NCBI GenBank assembly: GCA_030272155.1
Contig: CP126200.1
Location: 434,001 to 498,000 of the forward strand
DNA: 64,000 nt
Reading direction: 5' to 3'
Source: Tetradesmus obliquus
Lineage: Eukaryota > Chlorophyta > Chlorophyceae > Sphaeropleales > Scenedesmaceae
Below, piece by piece: positions 11,353 through 25,105 of this stretch. A program made the translations under genes and the position numbers. Positions within the stretch are counted from its first letter, which is position 1. Every line of letters begins with the position of its first letter. The notes under the pieces were generated by a model. That model saw nothing but the letters and a program-made list of their open reading frames with translations. It did not search any database and was not told the DNA's origin.

Positions 11353-13255
11353 GGATTCAAAACATATGCAGGAGTCAGCTGTGCTTCTGCTAGCAGTGCA
11401 AACAGAAATAACATGTCAGGTCAACCCAATGTTTGCAGCAACCTGGAGTTTGACCAGCCTTCACTAGGCACTGGTACGAAAGTAGCGCAAAGGCAGCATA
11501 CTCATTAAATGCAACTTTCAACAACGAATCTAAATCAAATTGAGCCACTATATGGGGTGCTGTGTAACTTGAGTAAAGTGCTTGCAAACCACCTGCTGCG
11601 CCCCGACTCTTTGAATTTTCGCGGGTCTGTTATCTGCTGCTTTCTGCTGCTATAGGGCGCTGCTGCCTGCACATATGTATTTATGTAACCGTTTCTACTT
11701 CTGGGCAGCACCTGCTGGCTGATCGGGCTCTGCAGCTGTGGTGTGCCAAGTGCCCTGCCGCTGTTGTTGCGGTCTGCTGTCTGGCCCTGTACGTTGTGCG
11801 CTGCGCTGCTGCTGCTAATCTTGTTGCTTATCACCGATCAACGTTTCAGCATTACAGGCAGCTGCTGCGCGTGTGCAGCTAGGGTGGTTGAGCACAGTTG
11901 GTTGAGTGCTGCCAGTCCACACACTCTCCTGCAGACATTCATCTTGTGTGATCACGCTGAATTCTGGAGCTGAAAAAAACTAGCAGTTTGGAGCGGGCGC
12001 TGCAAGCAGGTGAGGTGCCTGCAGGACAGCTGACATGCAAGCAAACCAAGGCAGCAGGTTCAGCAGCTGTGCCTTGCTGTACCTACCACAAGCAGCAGGT
12101 TGCTGTGCCAGCATGGCTTTCTGTTTGTGTGCTATGTGGCTTTGTCTCATATCTGGGATGCTAGGTTCGTACCCTACCCCACTGAAGGCAAAAATGCACA
12201 TCTTCCTTTGCTGCAGCAGTTCTCAGCCTGCATTGCAATCCTGCTGCTGCTGTTTCTGGGCAAAGTTGATGAAATGCCTGCCCACCTTTTTATGTTATAG
12301 CAGGCCTGCTGCAACTGCTGCTGGTGGTGCAGCTGTCCCAAATCCTGCATTACTGTTGTTTGCAATTGCTGGGACCTGCCTGGCCAGCAGCACATTCAGC
12401 AGCAGACAGCAGAGTGCAGCTCAGAGGAGGGTGCTGTCACCTGCTGTAGCCTCTGTTTTTCGAATGCACACTTTGCCAGGCAAGACAGCAGCAGCAGCAG
12501 CCTGGTGGTCATGCAGTGCTGCTGCTAAATTCACAAAAGCACATTCAGAGCACAGCCTTGTCTTGAAAGACGTTTTAAAAGCAATCCGAATTGTCTGCTG
12601 TTGCTGCCGCAGCACGATCGAGCTGGCATAGCCTGCACAGGTGTCTTGGACTCACTGGCTCCGTGACCAGGCTGGCTGCCCGGCGTCCCACCGGAGAAAA
12701 TTCTCGGCCCAGTAAGATGTAAGAATCAGCTGTTATGTATGAGGATAAGTTTGCAGCGTGACAGCTGTCTGCATCGAGAGTGGCTGATTCGGCAGCACTT
12801 CCCCGTCACGGATTACCTGACTCAAACACAGCTTTCTCCTGCCGTGCGTCAGCTCAATTAAATACTTGAATAGATGTTATTACAATGCCAAGAGTGCAGC
12901 AACATCAAAGCATCCTGCTTGGTAGGGCAACCGTTGAGACAAGTAACGTGTGGTTCAGTAGCTGGAGCTGCATGAAGCACATGTTAGCACGTACAATAAT
13001 TAATTTTAGCCGTAACAAGTACAATCATTCACGCACATTGGCTCAACTCGCCTGCATGTGAACTGCCCATCAACAGCACTGCTGCCCTGGCAGAACTGCC
13101 TTGCCACGCGCGCGCGCTTTTCACTCTGGGCCAGTCTATGCACCAATACACCATCTGACAATTATTATCAGATAACAATCTATCAACTTATCATGCCTGT
13201 GGCTGTCCATGCTGGCATACAGTTGAAAACAGAGACATAACCACCCAGCTACAGC

Positions 13256-14763
13256 ATGGCACCAGCACATTGCCGGCGCCGTGCGGTGCGCACACACAGG
13301 AGCCCAACCAGCAGAGGAGCTGTCAGAAAGGTGAGCTTGCAGGGAGTGTCAATCAACGACCTGCTGACAGCTGCTAGCTGTCTAGAGTGCAGCCAGCAGC
13401 CATATACATTCTAAGCCCTGCAGCAGCAGCAGCAGCAGCGTGCTCAGCGCTGATCATCCCTAGGCCAGTTGCCAGCCGTACCCGTGCGCTGCTTGTTGTC
13501 ACGGCATACAAACACCCTGTCCAGCCTGCTGCGCACCACATCCCACAAATCTGGCAGCCTCAGTGCATCAGCCATGACAGAGGCAGGTGTGATGTTCATG
13601 AATATGTCACGCAGCGTCCGCTGCAGATCACGCGGTGATACATCTGCACCAGTCAGCTGGTAGGTGTTGTACAGATGGTTGCGGAAGCTAGCCTTGAGGC
13701 TGCCGAATGCATGCTCAATGGGCTGGTTGAAGTCTGGGGAGTAGGGTGCAATTTGCAGCACCTGCTCTGGGCTGATGCCAACTGCAGCTAGGAGCTCTGC
13801 GGCATCCTGCCCGACATGAACACTGGGGTTGTCGAAGATGTACAGCGGCGTAGTGCCGCGCGCGCGCTGCTGTTGGTTAGCCTTCTCTGCAAGCTCCTTC
13901 ATGCAGTGGACAAACTCCAGCTGTGTCATGCTCTTGGCCTTCACGTTCTTCTTCTTCTTCTGCCTCTTCAACTGCAGGTGCAGGTTTTGCCGGGTTGGCA
14001 GCGGAAAGCCTTGTTAGCAGCAGCGCAGCTGAATGTGCAAGTGGATGAAAAGGGACGCCCATTCATCAGGCTTGAGGCAGATGGTAAAAGCAGGCCCAGG
14101 ATCATCAGCTTGGGGATACGCAAGCGGCCACTGTACTGGGCCATGACGGGCTGCCTGCCAGGTGTGCAGCACTTCAAGTTCTGCGAGCCGCGCGCTGCCG
14201 CAACTGAAGCAGCTCTGGAGTGCAAGCAGTGTGCATGTTTGATGCCTAAAGTGGGTGGCACAGGCGCACGCAACATGCCTGCAAGTGAGGAGCAGCTGAT
14301 GCGCAAGCTGTACAGGTTGGGAATATGTGACAGCATGTGCGCGCAAGTGGCAGTAGGGTGGTGGCGAGGCCGGGTCGATTTCTTGCATGCGCAGCGCAGC
14401 GTGCTGATTCAAGCAGATGGGACATGCCATGACACTGGTATGTATGACAACAGCACAGAGAAGCTGTTGCAGCGCGACGTTGCCTTCTGTGCTGCTGCGT
14501 ATGCCAAGTTCCTGCCAGCAGGCGGCAGTGTGCTGCGGGTGCGCACATGTGAAAGTGACTGGCAGGATTCCCTGGAGACTGGTTTCCAGCTTGCTGCTGG
14601 GGGTGGTGTCATTGTGCTGTCACCAAGCTACTCTGCTGTTATGGTCAGCGCAGGCCGCGGTGTGCAGCGCGCCTTCCCTGAGGCACTGCGAGATGCACTG
14701 CCACGTTGTGTGTACACAGAACGCAACAGCTGGCATGTCTTTCAATGGCGCGCATCTAAGTAA
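13256..14763 (+). CDS. Vsr/DUF559-like nuclease, array copy 4
   Basis: Proposed exons 13256-13330 and 13978-14763, identical to copy 1; the unspliced frame is 13816-14763. Confidence 0.63.
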
Positions 14764-15659
14764 TAGCAGCACACACTCACATAGTATGGTGTGTTGGGGT
14801 TGCCAACGTGGTCAATGTTGTCTGTTGTGCCGGTGGTGAACTTGCAGTAGACAGCGCCGTGCACCGCGTTGACGGCGCACACAAAGTGTAGCTTGACTGG
14901 TTTGTTGTCCTGGCCCTTGCGCATCCACTTGCATGGTAGCACAGCATGTACGTTTGCATCATGTGCATCGCAATACACCTTGATGGCGCCGCCTGCTAGG
15001 TTGGACATCCAGAGTTTGCACTCATCAACAAAATAAATTCTGCTCAGCAAGTCTGGCTCATCCTGGAACATCTTGTAGAGCCTCTCTGCTGCAGCCTTTC
15101 TCCTGTCTTTCTGCTTGTCTGTCAGGTCCATCTTCACATCTATTCTTCTGCGCACCAGGTTGGGGTCAACAGCTTTCATGCGCTTCAGCAGTTGCTTGGG
15201 CCTGATGTTGTACTTCCTGCATAGGCCACCCAGGTACTCATTTTCCTGACAAGCAAGTTTGATTGATGTCCACCATACATGCACGTCGACTTTCTTCTTT
15301 GCTTCTGCACTTGGGTAGGCCTTGACTACCTTGCCAGCTTTGAATGTTTCACTGGCCTTTAATGCCACGTCATCTGGGACTTTTGGGGGTCTGCCCTTGT
15401 GCTTGGGAGTTGCCACCGTGCCATACTGCTTGAAGTTCTTGTAGTGGGTCATGCAGAAGGAATTCAGGTCCTGTTTGATTTGAGCAGCATGCTTAGGAAA
15501 GTGTACTCTGTAATAGCCTGCCGCACCCTTTGGACTGCCGGCGATGGCTAGCATCGTGAGCACCGCCACCACCGCCGCCACCCGCGCGCCCGTTGACTTG
15601 CGGTTGCTCTCCCATCCCAAAGGGTGCTTGCGCACCATGGACAGCCACCCTGCAGCCAT
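13444..15659 (-). CDS. DDE transposase, array copy 4
   Basis: Exons 15659-14781 and 13971-13444, identical to copy 1, with the same intron and catalytic motifs. Confidence 0.85.
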
Positions 15660-17562
15660 GGATTCAAAACATATGCAGGAGTCAGCTGTGCTTCTGCTAG
15701 CAGTGCAAACAGAAATAACATGTCAGGTCAACCTAATGTTTGCAGCAACCTGGAGTTTGACCAGCCTTCACTAGGCACTGGTACGAAAGTAGCGCAAAGG
15801 CAGCATACTCATTAAATGCAACTTTCAACAACGAATCTAAATCAAATTGAGCCACTATATGGGGTGCTGTGTAACTTGAGTAAAGTGCTTGCAAACCACC
15901 TGCTGCGCCCCGACTCTTTGAATTTTCGCGGGTCTGTTATCTGCTGCTTTCTGCTGCTATAGGGCGCTGCTGCCTGCACATATGTATTTATGTAACCGTT
16001 TCTACTTCTGGGCAGCACCTGCTGGCTGATCGGGCTCTGCAGCTGTGGTGTGCCAAGTGCCCTGCCGCTGTTGTTGCGGTCTGCTGTCTGGCCCTGTACG
16101 TTGTGCGCTGCGCTGCTGCTGCTAATCTTGTTGCTTATCACCGATCAACGTTTCAGCATTACAGGCAGCTGCTGCGCGTGTGCAGCTAGGGTGGTTGAGC
16201 ACAGTTGGTTGAGTGCTGCCAGTCCACACACTCTCCTGCAGACATTCATCTTGTGTGATCACGCTGAATTCTGGAGCTGAAAAAAACTAGCAGTTTGGAG
16301 CGGGCGCTGCAAGCAGGTGAGGTGCCTGCAGGACAGCTGACATGCAAGCAAACCAAGGCAGCAGGTTCAGCAGCTGTGCCTTGCTGTACCTACCACAAGC
16401 AGCAGGTTGCTGTGCCAGCATGGCTTTCTGTTTGTGTGCTATGTGGCTTTGTCTCATATCTGGGATGCTAGGTTCGTACCCTACCCCACTGAAGGCAAAA
16501 ATGCACATCTTCCTTTGCTGCAGCAGTTCTCAGCCTGCATTGCAATCCTGCTGCTGCTGTTTCTGGGCAAAGTTGATGAAATGCCTGCCCACCTTTTTAT
16601 GTTATAGCAGGCCTGCTGCAACTGCTGCTGGTGGTGCAGCTGTCCCAAATCCTGCATTACTGTTGTTTGCAATTGCTGGGACCTGCCTGGCCAGCAGCAC
16701 ATTCAGCAGCAGACAGCAGAGTGCAGCTCAGAGGAGGGTGCTGTCACCTGCTGTAGCCTCTGTTTTTCGAATGCACACTTTGCCAGGCAAGACAGCAGCA
16801 GCAGCAGCCTGGTGGTCATGCAGTGCTGCTGCTAAATTCACAAAAGCACATTCAGAGCACAGCCTTGTCTTGAAAGACGTTTTAAAAGCAATCCGAATTG
16901 TCTGCTGTTGCTGCCGCAGCACGATCGAGCTGGCATAGCCTGCACAGGTGTCTTGGACTCACTGGCTCCGTGACCAGGCTGGCTGCCCGGCGTCCCACCG
17001 GAGAAAATTCTCGGCCCAGTAAGATGTAAGAATCAGCTGTTATGTATGAGGATAAGTTTGCAGCGTGACAGCTGTCTGCATCGAGAGTGGCTGATTCGGC
17101 AGCACTTCCCCGTCACGGATTACCTGACTCAAACACAGCTTTCTCCTGCCGTGCGTCAGCTCAATTAAATACTTGAATAGATGTTATTACAATGCCAAGA
17201 GTGCAGCAACATCAAAGCATCCTGCTTGGTAGGGCAACCGTTGAGACAAGTAACGTGTGGTTCAGTAGCTGGAGCTGCATGAAGCACATGTTAGCACGTA
17301 CAATAATTAATTTTAGCCGTAACAAGTACAATCATTCACGCACATTGGCTCAACTCGCCTGCATGTGAACTGCCCATCAACAGCACTGCTGCCCTGGCAG
17401 AACTGCCTTGCCACGCGCGCGCGCTTTTCACTCTGGGCCAGTCTATGCACCAATACACCATCTGACAATTATTATCAGATAACAATCTATCAACTTATCA
17501 TGCCTGTGGCTGTCCATGCTGGCATACAGTTGAAAACAGAGACATAACCACCCAGCTACAGC

Positions 17563-19070
17563 ATGGCACCAGCACATTGCCGGCGCCGTGCGGTGCGCAC
17601 ACACAGGAGCCCAACCAGCAGAGGAGCTGTCAGAAAGGTGAGCTTGCAGGGAGTGTCAATCAACGACCTGCTGACAGCTGCTAGCTGTCTAGAGTGCAGC
17701 CAGCAGCCATATACATTCTAAGCCCTGCAGCAGCAGCAGCAGCAGCGTGCTCAGCGCTGATCATCCCTAGGCCAGTTGCCAGCCGTACCCGTGCGCTGCT
17801 TGTTGTCACGGCATACAAACACCCTGTCCAGCCTGCTGCGCACCACATCCCACAAATCTGGCAGCCTCAGTGCATCAGCCATGACAGAGGCAGGTGTGAT
17901 GTTCATGAATATGTCACGCAGCGTCCGCTGCAGATCACGCGGTGATACATCTGCACCAGTCAGCTGGTAGGTGTTGTACAGATGGTTGCGGAAGCTAGCC
18001 TTGAGGCTGCCGAATGCATGCTCAATGGGCTGGTTGAAGTCTGGGGAGTAGGGTGCAATTTGCAGCACCTGCTCTGGGCTGATGCCAACTGCAGCTAGGA
18101 GCTCTGCGGCATCCTGCCCGACATGAACACTGGGGTTGTCGAAGATGTACAGCGGCGTAGTGCCGCGCGCGCGCTGCTGTTGGTTAGCCTTCTCTGCAAG
18201 CTCCTTCATGCAGTGGACAAACTCCAGCTGTGTCATGCTCTTGGCCTTCACGTTCTTCTTCTTCTTCTGCCTCTTCAACTGCAGGTGCAGGTTTTGCCGG
18301 GTTGGCAGCGGAAAGCCTTGTTAGCAGCAGCGCAGCTGAATGTGCAAGTGGATGAAAAGGGACGCCCATTCATCAGGCTTGAGGCAGATGGTAAAAGCAG
18401 GCCCAGGATCATCAGCTTGGGGATACGCAAGCGGCCACTGTACTGGGCCATGACGGGCTGCCTGCCAGGTGTGCAGCACTTCAAGTTCTGCGAGCCGCGC
18501 GCTGCCGCAACTGAAGCAGCTCTGGAGTGCAAGCAGTGTGCATGTTTGATGCCTAAAGTGGGTGGCACAGGCGCACGCAACATGCCTGCAAGTGAGGAGC
18601 AGCTGATGCGCAAGCTGTACAGGTTGGGAATATGTGACAGCATGTGCGCGCAAGTGGCAGTAGGGTGGTGGCGAGGCCGGGTCGATTTCTTGCATGCGCA
18701 GCGCAGCGTGCTGATTCAAGCAGATGGGACATGCCATGACACTGGTATGTATGACAACAGCACAGAGAAGCTGTTGCAGCGCGACGTTGCCTTCTGTGCT
18801 GCTGCGTATGCCAAGTTCCTGCCAGCAGGCGGCAGTGTGCTGCGGGTGCGCACATGTGAAAGTGACTGGCAGGATTCCCTGGAGACTGGTTTCCAGCTTG
18901 CTGCTGGGGGTGGTGTCATTGTGCTGTCACCAAGCTACTCTGCTGTTATGGTCAGCGCAGGCCGCGGTGTGCAGCGCGCCTTCCCTGAGGCACTGCGAGA
19001 TGCACTGCCACGTTGTGTGTACACAGAACGCAACAGCTGGCATGTCTTTCAATGGCGCGCATCTAAGTAA
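17563..19070 (+). CDS. Vsr/DUF559-like nuclease, array copy 5
   Basis: Proposed exons 17563-17637 and 18285-19070, identical to copy 1; the unspliced frame is 18123-19070. Confidence 0.63.
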
Positions 19071-19966
19071 TAGCAGCACACACTCACATAGTATGGTGTG
19101 TTGGGGTTGCCAACGTGGTCAATGTTGTCTGTTGTGCCGGTGGTGAACTTGCAGTAGACAGCGCCGTGCACCGCGTTGACGGCGCACACAAAGTGTAGCT
19201 TGACTGGTTTGTTGTCCTGGCCCTTGCGCATCCACTTGCATGGTAGCACAGCATGTACGTTTGCATCATGTGCATCGCAATACACCTTGATGGCGCCGCC
19301 TGCTAGGTTGGACATCCAGAGTTTGCACTCATCAACAAAATAAATTCTGCTCAGCAAGTCTGGCTCATCCTGGAACATCTTGTAGAGCCTCTCTGCTGCA
19401 GCCTTTCTCCTGTCTTTCTGCTTGTCTGTCAGGTCCATCTTCACATCTATTCTTCTGCGCACCAGGTTGGGGTCAACAGCTTTCATGCGCTTCAGCAGTT
19501 GCTTGGGCCTGATGTTGTACTTCCTGCATAGGCCACCCAGGTACTCATTTTCCTGACAAGCAAGTTTGATTGATGTCCACCATACATGCACGTCGACTTT
19601 CTTCTTTGCTTCTGCACTTGGGTAGGCCTTGACTACCTTGCCAGCTTTGAATGTTTCACTGGCCTTTAATGCCACGTCATCTGGGACTTTTGGGGGTCTG
19701 CCCTTGTGCTTGGGAGTTGCCACCGTGCCATACTGCTTGAAGTTCTTGTAGTGGGTCATGCAGAAGGAATTCAGGTCCTGTTTGATTTGAGCAGCATGCT
19801 TAGGAAAGTGTACTCTGTAATAGCCTGCCGCACCCTTTGGACTGCCGGCGATGGCTAGCATCGTGAGCACCGCCACCACCGCCGCCACCCGCGCGCCCGT
19901 TGACTTGCGGTTGCTCTCCCATCCCAAAGGGTGCTTGCGCACCATGGACAGCCACCCTGCAGCCAT
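17751..19966 (-). CDS. DDE transposase, array copy 5
   Basis: Exons 19966-19088 and 18278-17751, identical to copy 1. Confidence 0.85.
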
Positions 19967-21869
19967 GGATTCAAAACATATGCAGGAGTCAGCTGTGCTT
20001 CTGCTAGCAGTGCAAACAGAAATAACATGTCAGGTCAACCTAATGTTTGCAGCAACCTGGAGTTTGACCAGCCTTCACTAGGCACTGGTACGAAAGTAGC
20101 GCAAAGGCAGCATACTCATTAAATGCAACTTTCAACAACGAATCTAAATCAAATTGAGCCACTATATGGGGTGCTGTGTAACTTGAGTAAAGTGCTTGCA
20201 AACCACCTGCTGCGCCCCGACTCTTTGAATTTTCGCGGGTCTGTTATCTGCTGCTTTCTGCTGCTATAGGGCGCTGCTGCCTGCACATATGTATTTATGT
20301 AACCGTTTCTACTTCTGGGCAGCACCTGCTGGCTGATCGGGCTCTGCAGCTGTGGTGTGCCAAGTGCCCTGCCGCTGTTGTTGCGGTCTGCTGTCTGGCC
20401 CTGTACGTTGTGCGCTGCGCTGCTGCTGCTAATCTTGTTGCTTATCACCGATCAACGTTTCAGCATTACAGGCAGCTGCTGCGCGTGTGCAGCTAGGGTG
20501 GTTGAGCACAGTTGGTTGAGTGCTGCCAGTCCACACACTCTCCTGCAGACATTCATCTTGTGTGATCACGCTGAATTCTGGAGCTGAAAAAAACTAGCAG
20601 TTTGGAGCGGGCGCTGCAAGCAGGTGAGGTGCCTGCAGGACAGCTGACATGCAAGCAAACCAAGGCAGCAGGTTCAGCAGCTGTGCCTTGCTGTACCTAC
20701 CACAAGCAGCAGGTTGCTGTGCCAGCATGGCTTTCTGTTTGTGTGCTATGTGGCTTTGTCTCATATCTGGGATGCTAGGTTCGTACCCTACCCCACTGAA
20801 GGCAAAAATGCACATCTTCCTTTGCTGCAGCAGTTCTCAGCCTGCATTGCAATCCTGCTGCTGCTGTTTCTGGGCAAAGTTGATGAAATGCCTGCCCACC
20901 TTTTTATGTTATAGCAGGCCTGCTGCAACTGCTGCTGGTGGTGCAGCTGTCCCAAATCCTGCATTACTGTTGTTTGCAATTGCTGGGACCTGCCTGGCCA
21001 GCAGCACATTCAGCAGCAGACAGCAGAGTGCAGCTCAGAGGAGGGTGCTGTCACCTGCTGTAGCCTCTGTTTTTCGAATGCACACTTTGCCAGGCAAGAC
21101 AGCAGCAGCAGCAGCCTGGTGGTCATGCAGTGCTGCTGCTAAATTCACAAAAGCACATTCAGAGCACAGCCTTGTCTTGAAAGACGTTTTAAAAGCAATC
21201 CGAATTGTCTGCTGTTGCTGCCGCAGCACGATCGAGCTGGCATAGCCTGCACAGGTGTCTTGGACTCACTGGCTCCGTGACCAGGCTGGCTGCCCGGCGT
21301 CCCACCGGAGAAAATTCTCGGCCCAGTAAGATGTAAGAATCAGCTGTTATGTATGAGGATAAGTTTGCAGCGTGACAGCTGTCTGCATCGAGAGTGGCTG
21401 ATTCGGCAGCACTTCCCCGTCACGGATTACCTGACTCAAACACAGCTTTCTCCTGCCGTGCGTCAGCTCAATTAAATACTTGAATAGATGTTATTACAAT
21501 GCCAAGAGTGCAGCAACATCAAAGCATCCTGCTTGGTAGGGCAACCGTTGAGACAAGTAACGTGTGGTTCAGTAGCTGGAGCTGCATGAAGCACATGTTA
21601 GCACGTACAATAATTAATTTTAGCCGTAACAAGTACAATCATTCACGCACATTGGCTCAACTCGCCTGCATGTGAACTGCCCATCAACAGCACTGCTGCC
21701 CTGGCAGAACTGCCTTGCCACGCGCGCGCGCTTTTCACTCTGGGCCAGTCTATGCACCAATACACCATCTGACAATTATTATCAGATAACAATCTATCAA
21801 CTTATCATGCCTGTGGCTGTCCATGCTGGCATACAGTTGAAAACAGAGACATAACCACCCAGCTACAGC

Positions 21870-23377
21870 ATGGCACCAGCACATTGCCGGCGCCGTGCGG
21901 TGCGCACACACAGGAGCCCAACCAGCAGAGGAGCTGTCAGAAAGGTGAGCTTGCAGGGAGTGTCAATCAACGACCTGCTGACAGCTGCTAGCTGTCTAGA
22001 GTGCAGCCAGCAGCCATATACATTCTAAGCCCTGCAGCAGCAGCAGCAGCAGCGTGCTCAGCGCTGATCATCCCTAGGCCAGTTGCCAGCCGTACCCGTG
22101 CGCTGCTTGTTGTCACGGCATACAAACACCCTGTCCAGCCTGCTGCGCACCACATCCCACAAATCTGGCAGCCTCAGTGCATCAGCCATGACAGAGGCAG
22201 GTGTGATGTTCATGAATATGTCACGCAGCGTCCGCTGCAGATCACGCGGTGATACATCTGCACCAGTCAGCTGGTAGGTGTTGTACAGATGGTTGCGGAA
22301 GCTAGCCTTGAGGCTGCCGAATGCATGCTCAATGGGCTGGTTGAAGTCTGGGGAGTAGGGTGCAATTTGCAGCACCTGCTCTGGGCTGATGCCAACTGCA
22401 GCTAGGAGCTCTGCGGCATCCTGCCCGACATGAACACTGGGGTTGTCGAAGATGTACAGCGGCGTAGTGCCGCGCGCGCGCTGCTGTTGGTTAGCCTTCT
22501 CTGCAAGCTCCTTCATGCAGTGGACAAACTCCAGCTGTGTCATGCTCTTGGCCTTCACGTTCTTCTTCTTCTTCTGCCTCTTCAACTGCAGGTGCAGGTT
22601 TTGCCGGGTTGGCAGCGGAAAGCCTTGTTAGCAGCAGCGCAGCTGAATGTGCAAGTGGATGAAAAGGGACGCCCATTCATCAGGCTTGAGGCAGATGGTA
22701 AAAGCAGGCCCAGGATCATCAGCTTGGGGATACGCAAGCGGCCACTGTACTGGGCCATGACGGGCTGCCTGCCAGGTGTGCAGCACTTCAAGTTCTGCGA
22801 GCCGCGCGCTGCCGCAACTGAAGCAGCTCTGGAGTGCAAGCAGTGTGCATGTTTGATGCCTAAAGTGGGTGGCACAGGCGCACGCAACATGCCTGCAAGT
22901 GAGGAGCAGCTGATGCGCAAGCTGTACAGGTTGGGAATATGTGACAGCATGTGCGCGCAAGTGGCAGTAGGGTGGTGGCGAGGCCGGGTCGATTTCTTGC
23001 ATGCGCAGCGCAGCGTGCTGATTCAAGCAGATGGGACATGCCATGACACTGGTATGTATGACAACAGCACAGAGAAGCTGTTGCAGCGCGACGTTGCCTT
23101 CTGTGCTGCTGCGTATGCCAAGTTCCTGCCAGCAGGCGGCAGTGTGCTGCGGGTGCGCACATGTGAAAGTGACTGGCAGGATTCCCTGGAGACTGGTTTC
23201 CAGCTTGCTGCTGGGGGTGGTGTCATTGTGCTGTCACCAAGCTACTCTGCTGTTATGGTCAGCGCAGGCCGCGGTGTGCAGCGCGCCTTCCCTGAGGCAC
23301 TGCGAGATGCACTGCCACGTTGTGTGTACACAGAACGCAACAGCTGGCATGTCTTTCAATGGCGCGCATCTAAGTAA
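21870..23377 (+). CDS. Vsr/DUF559-like nuclease, array copy 6
   Basis: Proposed exons 21870-21944 and 22592-23377, identical to copy 1; the unspliced frame is 22430-23377. Confidence 0.63.
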
Positions 23378-24273
23378 TAGCAGCACACACTCACATAGTA
23401 TGGTGTGTTGGGGTTGCCAACGTGGTCAATGTTGTCTGTTGTGCCGGTGGTGAACTTGCAGTAGACAGCGCCGTGCACCGCGTTGACGGCGCACACAAAG
23501 TGTAGCTTGACTGGTTTGTTGTCCTGGCCCTTGCGCATCCACTTGCATGGTAGCACAGCATGTACGTTTGCATCATGTGCATCGCAATACACCTTGATGG
23601 CGCCGCCTGCTAGGTTGGACATCCAGAGTTTGCACTCATCAACAAAATAAATTCTGCTCAGCAAGTCTGGCTCATCCTGGAACATCTTGTAGAGCCTCTC
23701 TGCTGCAGCCTTTCTCCTGTCTTTCTGCTTGTCTGTCAGGTCCATCTTCACATCTATTCTTCTGCGCACCAGGTTGGGGTCAACAGCTTTCATGCGCTTC
23801 AGCAGTTGCTTGGGCCTGATGTTGTACTTCCTGCATAGGCCACCCAGGTACTCATTTTCCTGACAAGCAAGTTTGATTGATGTCCACCATACATGCACGT
23901 CGACTTTCTTCTTTGCTTCTGCACTTGGGTAGGCCTTGACTACCTTGCCAGCTTTGAATGTTTCACTGGCCTTTAATGCCACGTCATCTGGGACTTTTGG
24001 GGGTCTGCCCTTGTGCTTGGGAGTTGCCACCGTGCCATACTGCTTGAAGTTCTTGTAGTGGGTCATGCAGAAGGAATTCAGGTCCTGTTTGATTTGAGCA
24101 GCATGCTTAGGAAAGTGTACTCTGTAATAGCCTGCCGCACCCTTTGGACTGCCGGCGATGGCTAGCATCGTGAGCACCGCCACCACCGCCGCCACCCGCG
24201 CGCCCGTTGACTTGCGGTTGCTCTCCCATCCCAAAGGGTGCTTGCGCACCATGGACAGCCACCCTGCAGCCAT
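22058..24273 (-). CDS. DDE transposase, array copy 6 (last, truncated unit)
   Basis: Exons 24273-23395 and 22585-22058, identical to copy 1. The unit is cut at 25105, which removes 737 bp of upstream non-coding unit sequence but leaves the gene and about 830 bp of its 5' flank. Confidence 0.85.
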
Positions 24274-25105
24274 GGATTCAAAACATATGCAGGAGTCAGC
24301 TGTGCTTCTGCTAGCAGTGCAAACAGAAATAACATGTCAGGTCAACCTAATGTTTGCAGCAACCTGGAGTTTGACCAGCCTTCACTAGGCACTGGTACGA
24401 AAGTAGCGCAAAGGCAGCATACTCATTAAATGCAACTTTCAACAACGAATCTAAATCAAATTGAGCCACTATATGGGGTGCTGTGTAACTTGAGTAAAGT
24501 GCTTGCAAACCACCTGCTGCGCCCCGACTCTTTGAATTTTCGCGGGTCTGTTATCTGCTGCTTTCTGCTGCTATAGGGCGCTGCTGCCTGCACATATGTA
24601 TTTATGTAACCGTTTCTACTTCTGGGCAGCACCTGCTGGCTGATCGGGCTCTGCAGCTGTGGTGTGCCAAGTGCCCTGCCGCTGTTGTTGCGGTCTGCTG
24701 TCTGGCCCTGTACGTTGTGCGCTGCGCTGCTGCTGCTAATCTTGTTGCTTATCACCGATCAACGTTTCAGCATTACAGGCAGCTGCTGCGCGTGTGCAGC
24801 TAGGGTGGTTGAGCACAGTTGGTTGAGTGCTGCCAGTCCACACACTCTCCTGCAGACATTCATCTTGTGTGATCACGCTGAATTCTGGAGCTGAAAAAAA
24901 CTAGCAGTTTGGAGCGGGCGCTGCAAGCAGGTGAGGTGCCTGCAGGACAGCTGACATGCAAGCAAACCAAGGCAGCAGGTTCAGCAGCTGTGCCTTGCTG
25001 TACCTACCACAAGCAGCAGGTTGCTGTGCCAGCATGGCTTTCTGTTTGTGTGCTATGTGGCTTTGTCTCATATCTGGGATGCTAGGTTCGTACCCTACCC
25101 CACTG

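Larger units (their letters stand above)
1..25105. repeat. Tandem array of a 4,307-bp transposon-bearing unit (5.83 copies)
   Basis: The same sequence recurs every 4,307 bp, with units at 1-4307, 4308-8614, 8615-12921, 12922-17228, 17229-21535 and 21536-25105. The sixth copy stops after 3,570 bp, where the sequence changes abruptly at 25105/25106. The left end lies outside the window, so total copy number is unknown. All open reading frames match in every copy, and the only base difference I noticed is T to C at 11427. Such homogeneity points to very recent amplification, ongoing gene conversion, or assembly duplication. Each unit holds a transposase gene and an antisense nuclease gene. The unit boundary used here (base 1 of the window) is arbitrary. 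Confidence 0.97.
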
